A DNA stretch of 64,000 nucleotides from Panax quinquefolius (GCA_020205615.1 CM035152.1:155667669-155731668); one strand, 5' to 3'. Positions 10,534-23,684 are shown, counted from the first letter of the stretch. Notes: generated by a model from the letters alone, not told the origin. Numbers and translations are program-made.

Positions 10534-11977
10534 TGTAAGACCCCAACTTATTATTAATGAAATTTAATTTTCTCTATTTATTATTTTGAAATAGTAAGGT
10601 TGATTTGATTAATGTGGATAGTTAGGGGTAAAATAATTAAATATTTTAAAATAAAGAAGTGGTTATAAAATATTTATTGTTGTTTGGGAATATTCGTTTG
10701 GTCGTGGAATATTCTCTTTGTCGGGGAATATTAATATTCGCATTTACGCGATCTTTTTTTGGGCCCCATAACTAAAAGCAATTGGATGAAGAAAAAACGA
10801 TAAATATAAGTTGTTTAAAAATAATGATTGTAGTTATTACAGATTAATATTGTTAAAATACTCGGTGGTTAAAACACAAGAAGCTTACGGTATTGCACAA
10901 TTATTGATTCTTACGTAAAAGGCACTACTCAATAATGGTTACGATAGAATTATTATTCGATATTTTATTGATTTAATAATTACTGCGTTGATATTTTATA
11001 TTGCTGTTGTTTCAATAATTGTCATTACACAGTATTTTTCATTATCGAAGCAATAATTCATATTATCTGAATAATATTATTAGATAACATTATTGGCAAT
11101 GTCTAGAAAGTTTACATCTAAGGAGAGGTTTGGTCACCTAATAATTGCTACCAAGAAGGAGAAATTCTTATTGGAAAGCCCCCCTCTCCTTGAAGCGCCT
11201 GGTTACAATATTGTGATTACGTAATATTATTTGTGAATAATTAATTATTGATTCATATGATGAGGAAAATATTGATTTTATGTGGATATAGATGGAGAAA
11301 ATTTTTAATGTGACAATTGTTGAAAATTGAAATTTTATCTTTTTCTGATAAAATAATTCATTTAAATATATTATTATATTTTAATAATATAATAATGATG
11401 ATATTTTTACAACGAATGTGGGATATATGAGTATACGAGGAGGAGGAGTATTTTTGTTGTAATAAATGTTTAAAACATGTTAAACATGTCGGTGGACCCC
11501 ATTTATTGACTGAAATTTGATTATAGCCTGTAAAATCGCCCATTTATGGATTTGGTCAATTTCATTTGGAATTTGGAAAAACGTTCTTCCGCAAAGTTGT
11601 AGAGAATTGAATTTCCTATAAAAAGTCATGAGATTCGATTTTTTTGATAAAAGGGCTATTTATTGTGAATTATTGAAATTTCAAGCTCAAATAATTGATT
11701 TTGGAAGTTTTAATTATTTAAATTAAGAAAAACGTTTTTAATGTTTTGTCACATGGTGGCTGATGTCTTGGACCAAATTAGTGGGCGAGGAAATTTGAAA
11801 AAATAATATTATTAATTTATTAAATTTTACGCTTTGGTGTTCTAAGCGTTTTTTCTATAAATAGGGTCTTGGGTTAGAATTGAAAATGACATTTAAAGCT
11901 GAAGTTTTTCTCTCTATATTATCGAGCGTATTCTTGTGAGTATTTTGAGTATACTTTGAGTAGTATTGCTATACGGT
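10534..11977 (+). repeat. LTR A, 5' portion (plus)
   Basis: Matches the first about 1.45 kb of the complete solo LTR at 25977, including the GC-rich block TGTCTAGAAAG...GGAAAGCCCCC and the TATAAATA box near 11856. It stops at TATACGGTG and joins directly to inverted LTR A sequence. Confidence 0.8.
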
Positions 11978-11979
11978 GA

Positions 11980-12241
11980 AGTCTTCATCCAATTGCTTTT
12001 AGTTATGGGGCCCATAAAAGATTGCTATGGTCGCATACGAATATTCCCGAAGCAGCAAGAATATTCCACGACCAAACGAATATTCCCAAACAACAATGAA
12101 TATTTTATAACCACTTGCTTATTTTGAAATATTTATGTATTTTACCCCTAACTATCCACATTAATCAAATCAACCCCTTACTATTTCAAAATAATAAATA
12201 GAGAAAATTAAATTTCATTAATAATAAGTTGGGGTCTTACA
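11980..12241 (-). repeat. LTR A, 5' terminal about 260 bp, inverted
   Basis: Reads as the reverse complement of the LTR A start and ends GGGGTCTTACA at 12241, directly against the polypurine tract. It is what remains of the 3' LTR of the minus-strand element A1. Confidence 0.8.
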
Positions 12242-12254
12242 ACCTCCCTCCTTA
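12242..12254 (-). promoter_or_regulatory. Polypurine tract of element A1
   Basis: The minus strand reads TAAGGAGGGAGGT immediately before the LTR start. This is the usual plus-strand DNA primer site of LTR elements. Confidence 0.75.
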
Positions 12255-13880
12255 TGAAATTTCGTCCTCGAAATTGACGACGAAATACACTGGTGTTTCA
12301 AAAGGTGAGGATACCTCGCTTTCATTTTCGTTTCAATTCCGGTCATTTCTCTATAAGCATGATTCCTCCACAAAACTTTAACTTGTGGTATGACCATTCT
12401 TGGCGTAGGACATGCTCCTTCCTATCCAAGATCTTGACAGTACCTCCTCATACGTTAAGTCTTGGCTATCTCGTCCGGTTCTAACTCTATAACGTGATTC
12501 GGTCTTTCACATATTTACTGAAATATGAGATATGTGAAACACATTATGAATCTGAGACATACTCGGAGGTAACGCGAGTTTATAGGCTACATTTCCTACT
12601 CGGTCAAGAATTTGAAATGGACCAATAAATCATGGATTGAGCTTTCCTCTCTTCCCAAATCTTGTAACTCCCTTCCATGGAGCAAACTCGCAACAATACA
12701 TGATCCCCTACACTAAATTCCACGTCCTTTCGATGAAGATCCGCATAACTCTTTTGTCGATCTTGTGCCGCTTTTGTATACGTTGTCGAATCATTTGGAT
12801 CTTTTTTCGTGAGTCATACGTATTCAACTCGGGTCCCAACAATGTTGCTTCACCCACCTCGTCCCAACATACCTTTGAGAGCGACACTTTCGTCCATATA
12901 ATGCTTCAAATGGAGCCACACCTATACTTGCCTGATAACTGTTGTTGTAGGAGAATTCCACCAATGGTAAATACTTATCCCAACTGCCCTTGAAGTCTAG
13001 GACACAGAGTTTTAATAAATCTTCAAGAGTTTGAATAGTCCTTTTTCGATTGTCCGTCCGTTTGAGGATGGTATGTCGAATCAATCAGAATCTGTGCCCA
13101 TAGCTTTTTGCAAGCTAACCCAAAATCTTGAAGTGAATCTTGGGTTACGATCCAAACTATGGATATGGCATGCCATGAAACCTCACAATCTCATTCACGC
13201 ACATACTAGCAAGACGCTCAAGGAATAAGTCTCCGTGACGGCAAGAAATGAGCGGACTTGGTTAATCTATCAACAATAACCCAAATAAGATTGATGCCTT
13301 GAGAAACCGTAGGAAGACCCGTAACGAAATCCATGGTAATGTGTTCCCACTTCCATTTCGGAATCTCAAGTGGTTGCAACGGACCCTTAGGTACTAGATG
13401 CTTCGCTTTACACGTTGGCAAGTTAAACACATCGAGATAAACTTTGTAATCTCTCTCTTCATATTGTTCCACCAAAATGTATGTCGAAGATCACGATACA
13501 TTTTAGTACTTCGAGGATGGATTACAAATGGTGTATTGTGTGCCTCCATCATAATCTTGTACTTCAAATCGAGTCGTTAGGAACACAAAGTCTCAGAGTG
13601 GACTCAAGTATTCCTTCTTCATCAATTCTCGCTTAGGAATAGCTCCTACTTGTACTTTCTTCTTCATACGCATCATTTCCGAGATCGGTGGCTCGAAAGC
13701 AACCTTAACTTTTTCTATTAAAGTTGGCTCTATGCGTATATTTGACATCATCGCACTCATTTCCAGATATGATCTTTCTACTCGTAGCGTCACGCCTACC
13801 ACGTTCGCTTTTCGGGATGGTATTGAATAGTGTGGTCGTAGTCTTTCAATAGCTCGAGCCAACGTCATTGCCGCATGTTG
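12255..13880 (-). pseudogene. Integrase region of element A1 (broken)
   Basis: Fragments in minus sense: the zinc/core region with CKAKHLVPKGPLQPLEIPKW, then MDFVTGLP and [15 protein letters not shown] around the first catalytic Asp (13218-13475). Next is the distal core with [21 protein letters not shown] and [19 protein letters not shown] (12824-13084). C-terminal GPF/chromodomain remnants lie toward 12260. Several frameshifts separate the pieces, so no full integrase can be made. It is closely related to the integrase of B. Confidence 0.85.
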
Positions 13881-15060
13881 AGTTCTTTTTGAGTGAAGAA
13901 ATATTTAAGGCTTTTATGGTGCGAATATATCTCCACTTTCTCCCCATATAGATAGTGCCTCCATATCTTTAAGCGAAAAACATTGCCGCCAACTCTAGAT
14001 CATTAGTAGGATAATTCCTCTCATACTCTTTAAGTTGTCGCGAGGCATAGGCTATGACTTTCCCACGTTGCATGAGAACACATCCTAACCCTTTGCGCAA
14101 GATCATTGTGAGATAACAAATCCATCCGAACCGGATGGTATTGTTAGAACAGTCTTAGAAATAAGTCTCCTCTTAAGCTCTTGGAAACTCTTCTCGCATT
14201 CTTCGCTCCAAGCGAATTTTGTATCCTTAAGTTAATTGAGTTAATGGAGTAGCGATTCGAGAAAACCCTTCCAAGAATCTCCGATAATAACCAAATTAGA
14301 CCCGTAAAGTTTCGTACTTGATCATGGCCACCGACTTTGCTGTTCTAACTTTGTATTGCTTCAATCTTGGCACGGGTCCACGGATACTCCATTTTTGACA
14401 CCACGTGCCCCCTTAAATGCTACTTCCTCGCCGTAACTCGCATTTCTTCAATTTGGCATATAGTTTGTTTTCACGAAGCCTTTGGAGTACCAAACTTCAA
14501 ATAGTGCTCATGATCTTCACGACTTTTGGAATATATGAGGATGTCATCAATAAAAACAACAACGAACCGATCCAAATATTCCTTGAATACTCGGTTCATC
14601 ATATCCATGAAAGTAAAGTAGGAGCATTAGTTAGTCCGAAAGACATGACTAAGAATTCATAATGCCCATACCGAGTTTTGAAGGCGTCTTTGGAATATCC
14701 TTAGTTCTAATCTTGGTGATGATATACGTGAGCTAAGATCGATTTTTGAAAAGAATTGTGCCCTGAATTGGTCAAACAAGTCATCAATCGAGGTGAGGAT
14801 ACCTATTCTTGATGGTGACATGGTTCAATTCCCAATAGTCATATAAAGTCGCATACTCCCCGTCTTTCTTCTTTACGAATAAAAACAGAGCACCCCGAGG
14901 AGATGTCTTAGACGAATGAAACCGATGTCCAACAATTTCACAGTAGTTGGACCTTTAACTCCTGAAGTTCAATAGAGCCATTCGATATGGGGTTTTAGAA
15001 ATGGGCTTTGTTCGAGTTCAAGATCAATAAAGAATTCAACTTCACGTTACGGGGTAGGCA
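13881..15060 (-). pseudogene. Reverse transcriptase and RNase H region of element A1 (broken)
   Basis: The reverse complement retains scattered RT/RH words, such as the stretch reading YFFTQK, the FIDD catalytic neighbourhood near 14545-14560 and the RT N-terminus next to GVKLNSL-type sequence near 15045. It aligns with the better preserved RT/RH of B (24900-25976). No open frame exceeds about 90 residues. Identification rests mainly on collinearity with B. Confidence 0.7.
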
Positions 15061-15640
15061 AGGGAAGTTCTTCGGAAATACGTCGGAAAGTCAATAACAA
15101 TGGGAATATTATTCAAATTTGGCGTGTCTTTATTCAAATCCATAACATGGGCTAAGAAAGCTTGACATTCGTTTTTCAATAAGCGAATAGCTTTATGATT
15201 AGATATGGCGGTGATTGATTTTAATGGTTTAGTTGCTTGAATTGCATAACAACAGGGTTGGTTAGAATATGAAAACTAACAACCTTACGAAAACAATCAA
15301 TTTTGGCATGATGAGTAGTTAACCAATCAATCCCTAAAATCACATCAAAAGCAAGTATCTTTAAAGAGATAAGGTCAACAGTAAGGTGATGGTGCCAACT
15401 TGAATCAAACAAGATTTATAAGCGATTGGATGTGATGAAAGTTTTCCTAGCGGAGTTTCCACAGATAGGTCAAAGTCTAATTTCTCCGAGTCAAGTTTAA
15501 GCGTTGAGCACACGCGGGAGAGATAAATGAATGGGTAGACCCAAAGATCAAGTAAGGTATAAACTTCGCAAGAATTTATAAATAGCTTACCCGTGATCAC
15601 CTCGTTTGGGTTCCTCGCATTATGACCGACCACAACAAAC
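15061..15640 (-). pseudogene. Aspartic protease region of element A1 (broken)
   Basis: The minus strand contains ITGKLFINSCEVYTLLD (active-site neighbourhood, with the canonical D-T/S-G triad lost), KLDSEKLDFDLSVETPLGK, and VDLISLKILAFDVILGIDWL followed by HHAKIDCFRKVVSF. This is the retroviral-type protease followed by its flap and the ILGxDWL motif. Frames are interrupted near 15400. Confidence 0.8.
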
Positions 15641-15668
15641 GCTCTTCCGGAATCATTGACTTTGACTT

Positions 15669-15887
15669 TTACGGGACGATCTTTTGAGTAACCGTCCTCA
15701 TTGAACTAGGTTTCATTCTCAGTATAATCTCGAGCGATATGTCCTTCCTTTCCATAATTATAGCATACCTTGAATCTGTTGTGGGCGGTTTTGGTGATAT
15801 GTCCCTCTTTTCCTCATTTGTAGCATATGACCGGTGGTCGTTCTCCTCCCTTAGAACCGATTCATTGCTGCAGACTGTCGTCTTCAC
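15669..15887 (-). pseudogene. Degenerate double CCHC zinc-knuckle region of gag, element A1
   Basis: Two knuckles can be followed, one reading VICYK-stop-GKEGHI and the other CYNYGKEGHIARDY. Cysteines of both knuckles are lost (one to stop, others to Tyr), so nucleic-acid binding would be destroyed. The A2 copy near 53700-53780 keeps CYNCGKEGHIA. Confidence 0.75.
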
Positions 15888-15899
15888 ATGGTCGTTGTT

Positions 15900-16770
15900 A
15901 AATCTCCTCTTTTAAAATCTCCTCCCGACTCACTTCTTTTATTTTCATGGCCATGATTACCACGAGTGGTTACCATTTTGTCCGTCTGTTTCTTTTCTCA
16001 TTTGGTTATCATTACTCATTGTTGTTATCTCCGTACGATCCTCGGTTATGGTCCCTCGGTTGAACATACTCGTTATCTCGCTTCTAACAATTGAGCCTCA
16101 TTAACAACATCCGAATAGAGAGAAAATTTATGAGAAATGAGATATTGTCTTACGCCGGGTTTCAAACCTCTCAAAAACATCCGCGTCATCGTTCCTCATT
16201 CTCCACCAAATGAGGTGAAAACACGGATAACTCGCAAACTTTGCCTCGTCATTGAGACACCGTCGTGTTGTTTTGTTCTAATCGATGAACTCCACTTCCT
16301 TCATATGATGAACACTTTCGGAAAGTATTTGTCATTAAATAATTCTGAAATGTCTCCCAAGACATGTTGAGTCTTGTCAGTATATGGTACGCTTCACGGA
16401 CTCCCACCGATGAGTCCGCTTCGCCACGGAACATAAGGTGGCGAATGGAACCTTCGTTTCCTCCGCATCCCAAGACATCGAATATCTTGGTAATTTGCTT
16501 GACCCATGTTTCCGCCCATGATCGGATCTCGCTTTCCTTAAATTGGTGGTCCCAACTCTTTCGAAAGCCATGTGATAACCCGTGAATTGCTATCATTTCC
16601 TCCTCAGATTTTGAACACGAAGTTTCTCTAAATCGATTTTTATTTAATCGCAAAAAGCTTCTAAACATCCCCTCGTTCATCATCTCGCTTTCGGTGGTGT
16701 TGTTCACGCGGGAGGAACATTGCCACACTGTTGCACGCTTCTCCTCGTTGGTGAGTCTGAGCGTCTCCAC
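15900..16770 (-). pseudogene. Gag capsid region of element A1 (broken)
   Basis: The open frame 16249-16770 starts METLRLTNEEKRATVW and contains WVKQITKIFDVLGC, EGSIRHLMFRGEADS and MSWETFQNYLMTNTF. This is the W...F/LxxxLF pattern of Ty3/gypsy gag (retrotrans_gag), corresponding to the B gag at 29995-30548. Downstream parts toward 15900 are frameshifted. Confidence 0.8.
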
Positions 16771-16970
16771 AGTCTCATTTCCATTGTTAATATCTCGATC
16801 GACATTCTCAAATCTTTGTCATAAAACAAGGGTTAATTAAGGAAATCAATATATCACATAATATCCCTATATCTTGACCAACTAACAAATAAGCTTAGGT
16901 AGGACACACTAGCGAAGGATTTACTCGTCTCTCCCTCCTAGTTCTATTCCCGATCTCATGGAGATCATAT

Positions 16971-16990
16971 CCTAAGCTACGATACCATTA
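16971..16990 (-). promoter_or_regulatory. Primer-binding site of element A1 (tRNA-iMet type)
   Basis: The minus strand reads TGGTATCGTAGCTTAGG next to the LTR end. It matches TGGTATCAGAGC, the complement of the plant initiator tRNA-Met 3' end, at all but two positions. Confidence 0.7.
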
Positions 16991-19586
16991 TGGCGCCCCC
17001 AAAATAGGTATACATCACCCATTACGAGTTGTCAATACATGGTACGTAAATAACTACAACTTTATTATTACAACAATAAAACTATGAGTTTGAATACAAA
17101 TATTATCTTCAGACAATATCAAACTCAAATAAATCCTCATCACATTTATTGATACATTATTTTACAAAAATAGTGAGGACTACTAAACAACTCTCTCTAA
17201 AACTTTCATTCCATACCCAGACTCAGTACTCATTATATTTTAGCCTCACGAGAAGAAAAATGGAACAAAAAGAAAAGGGTGAGCTCAACTAGCCCGGTAA
17301 AGAATATTATGACTAAGATAATATACAACAAATTATCGTTAGTCTTCAACGAGGGAAAAATCTAATAGAATACTGATAGAGCAACAAATTTTAAATCAAT
17401 ATTCGCAGTGAAATAATAATTCATTAGAAGAGTTAAGTAGAGAATGCAAACTACTATCTTCTATGTATGAATTTAAAAATTCATCGCTCATCTTTTATCC
17501 TGTGACATCAATCAATATATATCCGAAATCAAATATTCATCTCTTTTACTTCTGGCCAAAGATATTCATCGATTAGTCATGTTCATCTAAACACTGTTCA
17601 TCTTTGCACTTCTGAGCCAAAGATATTCTTCAAAATCATTCATCTTTTACTTCTACGGGCCAAAGATATTCCATAATATCATCATTTAAGATGAAGATGA
17701 TGAAAATATTTTTAAAGAAAGCGAATCCGGTGAAACAAAATGACAAGGATTAAGGATTAAGGTTTCGTACTTTGTTTTATCCACCTCCAAAATACCTCAA
17801 AAAATAATCATAGTGGTGTAAAATTCAAGAATGATCAAAACATGGATACAATCAAAGCTAGTATCCGAATAGATATTTTGGATGAAAAGAAAATTTTTCA
17901 TTTTTCGATGAATAGTCTTTAGTACTCGTGAATAATTAATGTCGTATCGTGAATAAAGGCAGTATCGTGAATAAGTAACTCAGACACCAAAAGTTCCAAA
18001 TTTGATAAAACTTCATATCAATATTTCAAAGATAATGATATTGAAGAAATAATATCATTCTGAAACAAAATAATATCCCTTACCTCGAAAGATCAAGATC
18101 TTACAAATTTGAAACAGGATATAGGCTATGACTTGGACTTGCCATAGTATAGCAATACTCAAAGTATACTCAAAATACTCACAAGAATACGCTCGATAAT
18201 ATAGAGAGAAAACTTGATTTACGGTGTCATTTTCAATTCTAACCTAAAGACCTATTTATAGGAAAATCTTTAGAACACAAAAAGAAAATTTAATAAATTA
18301 ATAATATTATTTTTCAAATTTCCTCGCCCACTAATTTGGTCCAAGACATCACCACCATGTGACAAAACATTAAAAACGTTTTCTTAATTTAAATAATTAA
18401 AACTTCCAAAAATCAATTATTTGAACTCTGGAACTTCAATAATTCACAATAAATAGCCCTTTTATCAAAAATTCGAATCTCGCTACTTTTTATAGGAAAT
18501 TCAATTTCTACAACTTTGCGGAAGAACGTTTTCCAAATTCCAAATGAAATTGGAAAAGAAATCCACAAATGGGCGATTTTACGTTTATAATCAAATTTCG
18601 ATCAATAAATGGGGTCCCATTGACATGTTTAACATGTTTTAAACATTTATTGCAACAAAAATACTCCTCCTCCTCGTATACTCATATATCCCACATTCGT
18701 TGTAAAAATATCACCATTATTATATTATTAAAATATAATAATATATTTAAATGAATTATTTTATCGAAAAGATAAAATTTCAATTTTCAACAATTGTCAC
18801 ATTAAAAATTTTCTCCATCTATATCCACATAAAATCAATATTTTCCTCATCATATGAATCAATAATTAATTATTCACAAATAATATTACGAGAATCACAA
18901 TATTGACAACCTGTGCGGCGGTTCTCGGGAAAGAGGGCTTTCCAATAAGAATTTTTCCTTCTTGGGCGCAATTAGGTGACCAAACCTCTCCTTAGATGTA
19001 ACTTTCTAGACATTGCCAATAATGTTATCTAATAATATTATTAGGATAATATGAATTATTGCTTCGATAATGAAAAATCTTGTGTACAATTATTATTCAA
19101 ACAAGCAATGAATATAAAATATCAACGCAAGCAATTATTAAATCAATAAAATAATGAGCAGTAATTATCGTAACCATTATTGAGTAGTGCCTTCTTACGT
19201 TAGAATCAATAATTAGTGCAATACTGGTGTCTTCGTGTGTTTTAACCAAAGAGTATTTTAACAAAGATAATAAAGAATAACTACGTGAAGTTATTTTTAA
19301 ACAACTTATATTTGTCGTTTTCTTCATCCAATCGCTTTCAGGTTATGGGGGCCCACATGGTCAAGGCGCCGCTGGCGTCAAATACGAATATTCCCCGACA
19401 AATTTGAATATTCCACGACCAAACGAATACTCCCCACAACAATGAATATTTTATAACCACTTGCTTATTTTGAAATATTTGCGTATTTTACCCCTAACTA
19501 TCCACATTAATCAAATCAACCCTTACTATTTCAAAATAATAAATAGAGAAAATTAAATTTCATTAATAATAAGTTGGGGTCTTACA
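16991..19586 (-). repeat. LTR A, near-complete, minus (5' LTR of A1)
   Basis: Runs from TGGCGCCCCCAAAATAGG to GGGGTCTTACA, 2596 bp, and aligns with the solo LTR at 25977-28805 in reverse. It contains the GC-rich conserved block (about 18895-19015), a TATA region near 18245-18260 and the ATCTTTG/CAAAGAT motif repeats near 17540-17680. Confidence 0.88.
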
Positions 19587-21754
19587 ATTATTAGATAACA
19601 TTATTGGCAATGTCTAGAAAGTTCTGTCTAAGGAGAGGTTTGGTCACCTAATTGCGCGCCAGTAAAGAGAAATTCTTATTGGAAAGCCCCCTCTTTCCTG
19701 AGAAGCGTCAGTTGTCGATATTGTGATTTTGTAATATTATTTGTGAATAATTAATTATTGATTCATATGATGAGGAAAATATTGATTTTATGTGGATATA
19801 GATGGAAAAATTTTAATGTGACAATTGTTGAAAATTGAAATTTTATATCTTTTACGATAAAATAATTCATTTAAATATATTATTATATTTTAATAATATA
19901 ATAATGGTGATATTTTTACAACGAATGTGGGATTTATGAGTATACGAGGAGAAAGAGTATTTTTGTTGCAATAAATATTTAAAACATGTTAAACATGTCG
20001 GTGGACCCCATTTATTGATTGAAATTTGATTATAGCCTGTAAAATCGCCCGTTTGTGGATTTTGGTCAATTTTTGTTTGGAATTTGGAAAAACTTTCTTC
20101 TGCAAAGTTGTAGAGAATTGAATTTCCTATAAAAACCCGCGAGATTTGAATTTTCTGATAAAAGGGCTATTTATTATGAATTATTGAAGTTCCGAAGCTC
20201 CGAAATAATTGATTTTTGGAAGTTTTAATTATTATTTTAAAGAAAAACGTTTTTTTTGCATTTAAATGGGCTAACATGTGATATTAATTGCTGAAATCAG
20301 ATCTTCAAAGATGGGCTAAGGAAATTTATAATATATATTAATATTTTATTAAATTTTTTCGCTTTTTGGTGTTCTAAAGATTTTCCTATAAATAGGTGCT
20401 TAGGTTAGAATTGAAAATCACACTTAAATCAAGTTTTTCTCTCTATATTATCGAGCGTATTCTTGTGAGTATTTTGAGTATACTTTGAGTATTGTTAGAT
20501 GGTGCAAGTTCCTTCAAAGACTATACCCCAGTATTCCAAATTTAAGTCTTAATCTTTCGAGGTAAGGGATGTTATTTTCTTCTCAAATGATATTATTTCT
20601 TCAATATCATTATCTTTGAAATATTGGTTGGAACTTTTTATCAAATTTGGAACTTTTTCATGTCGTGGTTACTATTCATGAGTTCTTATTCACGAGTTCT
20701 TATTCATGAGTTATTATTCAGCGAGTTCTTATTCACGAGTACTATTCATACGTAAAGCGTGAAGATGTTTTTTGGGAAATTTCTATCTTTTCGTGGTTGA
20801 GTTACTATTCACGTATACGGCACTATTCATAGAAAAATGAAATTTCTTCTTTTTTGTCAAAATATCTATTCTCGGATACTAGCTTTGATTGTATCCATGT
20901 TTTGATCATTCTTGAATTTTACACCACTATGATTATTTTTGAGGTATTTTTGAACATGGATAAAACAAAGCACGTATCCTTAATCCTTAATCCTTGTCAT
21001 TTTGTTTCATTTGGATTCATTTCTTTAAAAATATTTTCATCATCCTCGCCTTAAATGATGATATTATTGAATATCTTTGCCCTGTAGTGCAAAGATGAAT
21101 GATGAAGAATATCTTTGCCCAGTAGTGCAAAGATGAGCAGTGTTTAGATGAACATGACTAATCGATGAATATCTTTGGCCTGTAGTGCAAAGATGAATAT
21201 TTGATTCCGAGATATATATTGATTGATGTTTACAGGATAAAAGATAGGCGATGAACTTTTAAATTCATACATGTAAGATAGTAGTTTGCATTCTCTACTT
21301 AACTCTTCTAATGAATTATTATTTCATTGCTAATATTGATTTAAAATTTGTTGTCTATTGTATTCTATTAGATTTTTCCTGTTGAAGACTAATGATAATT
21401 TGTTGTATATTATCTTAGTCATAATATTCTTTATCGGGCTAGTTTGAGCTCACCCTTTTTCCTTTTGTTCCATTTTTTTCTTCTCGTGGAGGCGAGAATA
21501 TAATGAAAGTACGTAGTCTGGGTATGGAATGAAGGTTCTAGAGATAGTTGTTTAGTAGTCCTCACCATTTTGTAAAATAATGTATTAATAAATATGATGA
21601 GGATTTATTTGAGTATAGATATTGTCTGAAGATAATATTTGTATTCAAACTCACAGCTTTTCTTTGTTGTAATAATAAAGTCGTAGTTGTTTCGTATCTA
21701 CCATGTATTGACAAACTCGAATGGGTGATGTATACCTATTTTTGGGGCGTCACA
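19587..21754 (+). repeat. LTR A, 3' portion (plus)
   Basis: Begins inside the LTR at ATTATTAGATAACATTATTG and runs to GGGGCGTCACA. It includes the conserved block (about 19610-19715), the GAGTTCTTATTCAC minisatellite (about 20680-20750) and several ATCTTTG...CAAAGAT hairpins (21070-21200). Confidence 0.88.
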
Positions 21755-23095
21755 ACCGTGTCCGTAAAAACACATGATGCGAGGATGTTCCAATAGAATA
21801 ATAATAAAGGCGGAACCAGTCAGGTGTAAAACACATGCACAAGATGTTCCAATAGAATAATAATAAAGAGCGGAACCAGTTAGGTGTAAAACACACATGT
21901 ATGAGGATGTTCCAATAGAATAATAGAAGAATGTCACCAAGTATAAGATAAACCATGTATACAAAAGTTATTCCAATGTAATAATAAGCAATGGAATAAC
22001 AACAGTTCTCTTCATGAATAAGAAAGAATAACACCCCTTACTTTTGGTAGGAGATTGAATACTGCAGTAGTGTAGTAATAAAATACTCTTCTTCTTTCTC
22101 TCTTATTCTCTCTATACTTTCTCTCTCTATAGCTTGAATGAATTCGTGAAAAATAATGAAGCACTAGGCCTCTATTTATAGAAGATTTCTAGCTTAAGAC
22201 CGCCATGTGAAAAGGCAAGTAGCTTCGACGACTAGTGATGTGAAAAGAAAAGTGGTTTGGACGCTTTGTAATGTGAAACGACAAGTGGTTCGACGCTGTA
22301 ATGTGAAAGCGACAAGTGGTTCGGCACCAGAATGTGAAACGACAAGTGGTTCGATGTCCGGTAAAGGTAATTACTATTGACGAAGGTAATTACTATTGAT
22401 GAAGAGACTCTTAGATGATGACATATGGGCCCCCATAAAATAATCAAACTTACCACAAACGTCTCATAATGTAGGACTCTTTATATACATCAAGGATTGA
22501 ATAAATATTACCACAAATCATTTTATTATTAATCAACACATATTTAATCTTTCAACAATTATTAATCATTTATAACTTGTCGTATCAATTATTGATTTAA
22601 TACTATAACATATTATATGGAGATGATAATGTGACAATAATTGAATCAATAATATAAGAGATATGATGCAAGAATTATCAGTAGTAATAATTGAAGCATA
22701 GCCGAAGTGACTTCTCACGTAAAGCATCAATAATCAATATCGTGGTGCTACTATACAACTACGCCAGACATCGTATTTCTTTTACTAGGGTAGTTCAACG
22801 GTTTTAACAGTAACACCTCTGTAGTTAGTTTTATAGAAAGATAATTTTGTCGCTTTTTTAACTACGACAATAATACTTTCATTATGGGGTCCACTAATGA
22901 TTGAGTAAAGTCATCGAATATTCCGACAAAAAGAATATTCCCCCACCAAACGAATATTTTATAACAACTTGCTTACTTTTGCAAAATTTATAAATATTAC
23001 CCACAACTATAACATTATATCAAATTTATTCCATAATATTCAAAAATAATATTTATAGAAAATTCATCTTTATTTATAAAAGTTGGGGTCTTACA
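21755..23095 (-). repeat. 3' LTR of B, proximal part (U3 side, with TATA at 22173-22180)
   Basis: Continues the LTR interrupted at 10533. It shows the rest of the 60-bp array, the element TATA box (minus TATAAATA at 22173-22180), the 31-bp GACAAGTGGTTCGACG repeats (about 22255-22355) and the terminus GGGGTCTTACA. Confidence 0.88.
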
Positions 23096-23108
23096 ACCTC
23101 CCTTCTTA
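23096..23108 (-). promoter_or_regulatory. Polypurine tract of element B
   Basis: The minus strand reads TAAGAAGGGAGGT directly before the 3' LTR start. Confidence 0.8.
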
Positions 23109-23138
23109 TGAAATTTCGCCCTCGAAATTAGGGGTACA

Positions 23139-23684
23139 TTACGGTATGTCAAGAGGTAAGGATACCTTGATTTCATTTGATTCTAACTCCCAAGTCATTT
23201 CCTCAACATCGTGGTTCCTCCACAAAACTTTGACTTGAGGTATAACCTTGGAGCGTAGAATATGTTCCTTCTTATCCAAGATTTGAACAGGAACCTCTTC
23301 ATACGTCAAATCTTTCGCTATTTCGTCCGGTTCTAACTCAATAATGTGGTTCGGGTCTTTCACATATTTACGTAACATGGATATGTGAAAAACGTTATGA
23401 ACACGAGACATACTTGGCAGTAAATCGAGTCTATAGGCCACAGTTCCTACTCGATCGAGGATTAAAAATGGACCGATGAATCGAGGATTGAGTTTTCCTC
23501 TCTTTCCAAATCTTGTAACTCCTTTCCATGGAGCAACTCTTAACAACACATGATCTCCTATATCGAATTCCACGTCCTTTCGATGAAGATCAGCATAACT
23601 CTTTTGTCGATTTTGTGAGGTTTTTATACGTTGTCGGATCGTTTGAATCTTTTTCGTAGTCATACGTATCAACTCCGGTCCCAA
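23139..23684 (-). pseudogene. Integrase C-terminus with GPF/Y module and chromodomain, element B
   Basis: The best preserved coding piece of the block is an open 181-residue frame. Order: QNRQKSYADLHRKDVEFDIGD and HVLLRVAPWKGV, then RFIGPFLILDRVG (the GPF/Y module, about residues 80-105), SRVHNVFHISMLRKY, and a C-terminal chromodomain-like segment with EEVPVQILDKKEHILR and KVLWRNHDVEEMTWELE (about residues 128-172). In chromoviruses this module directs integration to particular chromatin. It is part of the integrase that continues upstream at 23704, where the frame is broken. Confidence 0.9.

Larger units (their letters stand above)
10534..21754. mobile_element. Family-A insertion complex inside the 3' LTR of B
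   Basis: The outer ends are a plus-strand A LTR start (TGTAAGACCCC at 10534) and a plus-strand A LTR end (GGGGCGTCACA at 21754). The flanks are ACCGAT on the left and ACCGT on the right, which is a 5-bp duplication apart from one extra base. Inside is a minus-strand A element (internal 12242-16990, LTR 16991-19586). The region corresponding to 11073-11977 is present twice in plus orientation (again from 19587), so the structure is not a simple single nesting. Confidence 0.75.

Noticed and set aside
12637..12993. 118-residue plus-strand frame
   Set aside because: Antisense to the integrase of A1; no start context or similarity of its own.
21698..22034. Open frames with recurring YYSIGTS / CFTP peptides (also near 10323 and 32000-32344)
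   Set aside because: They are translations of the 60-bp LTR tandem repeat in several frames, without coding features.
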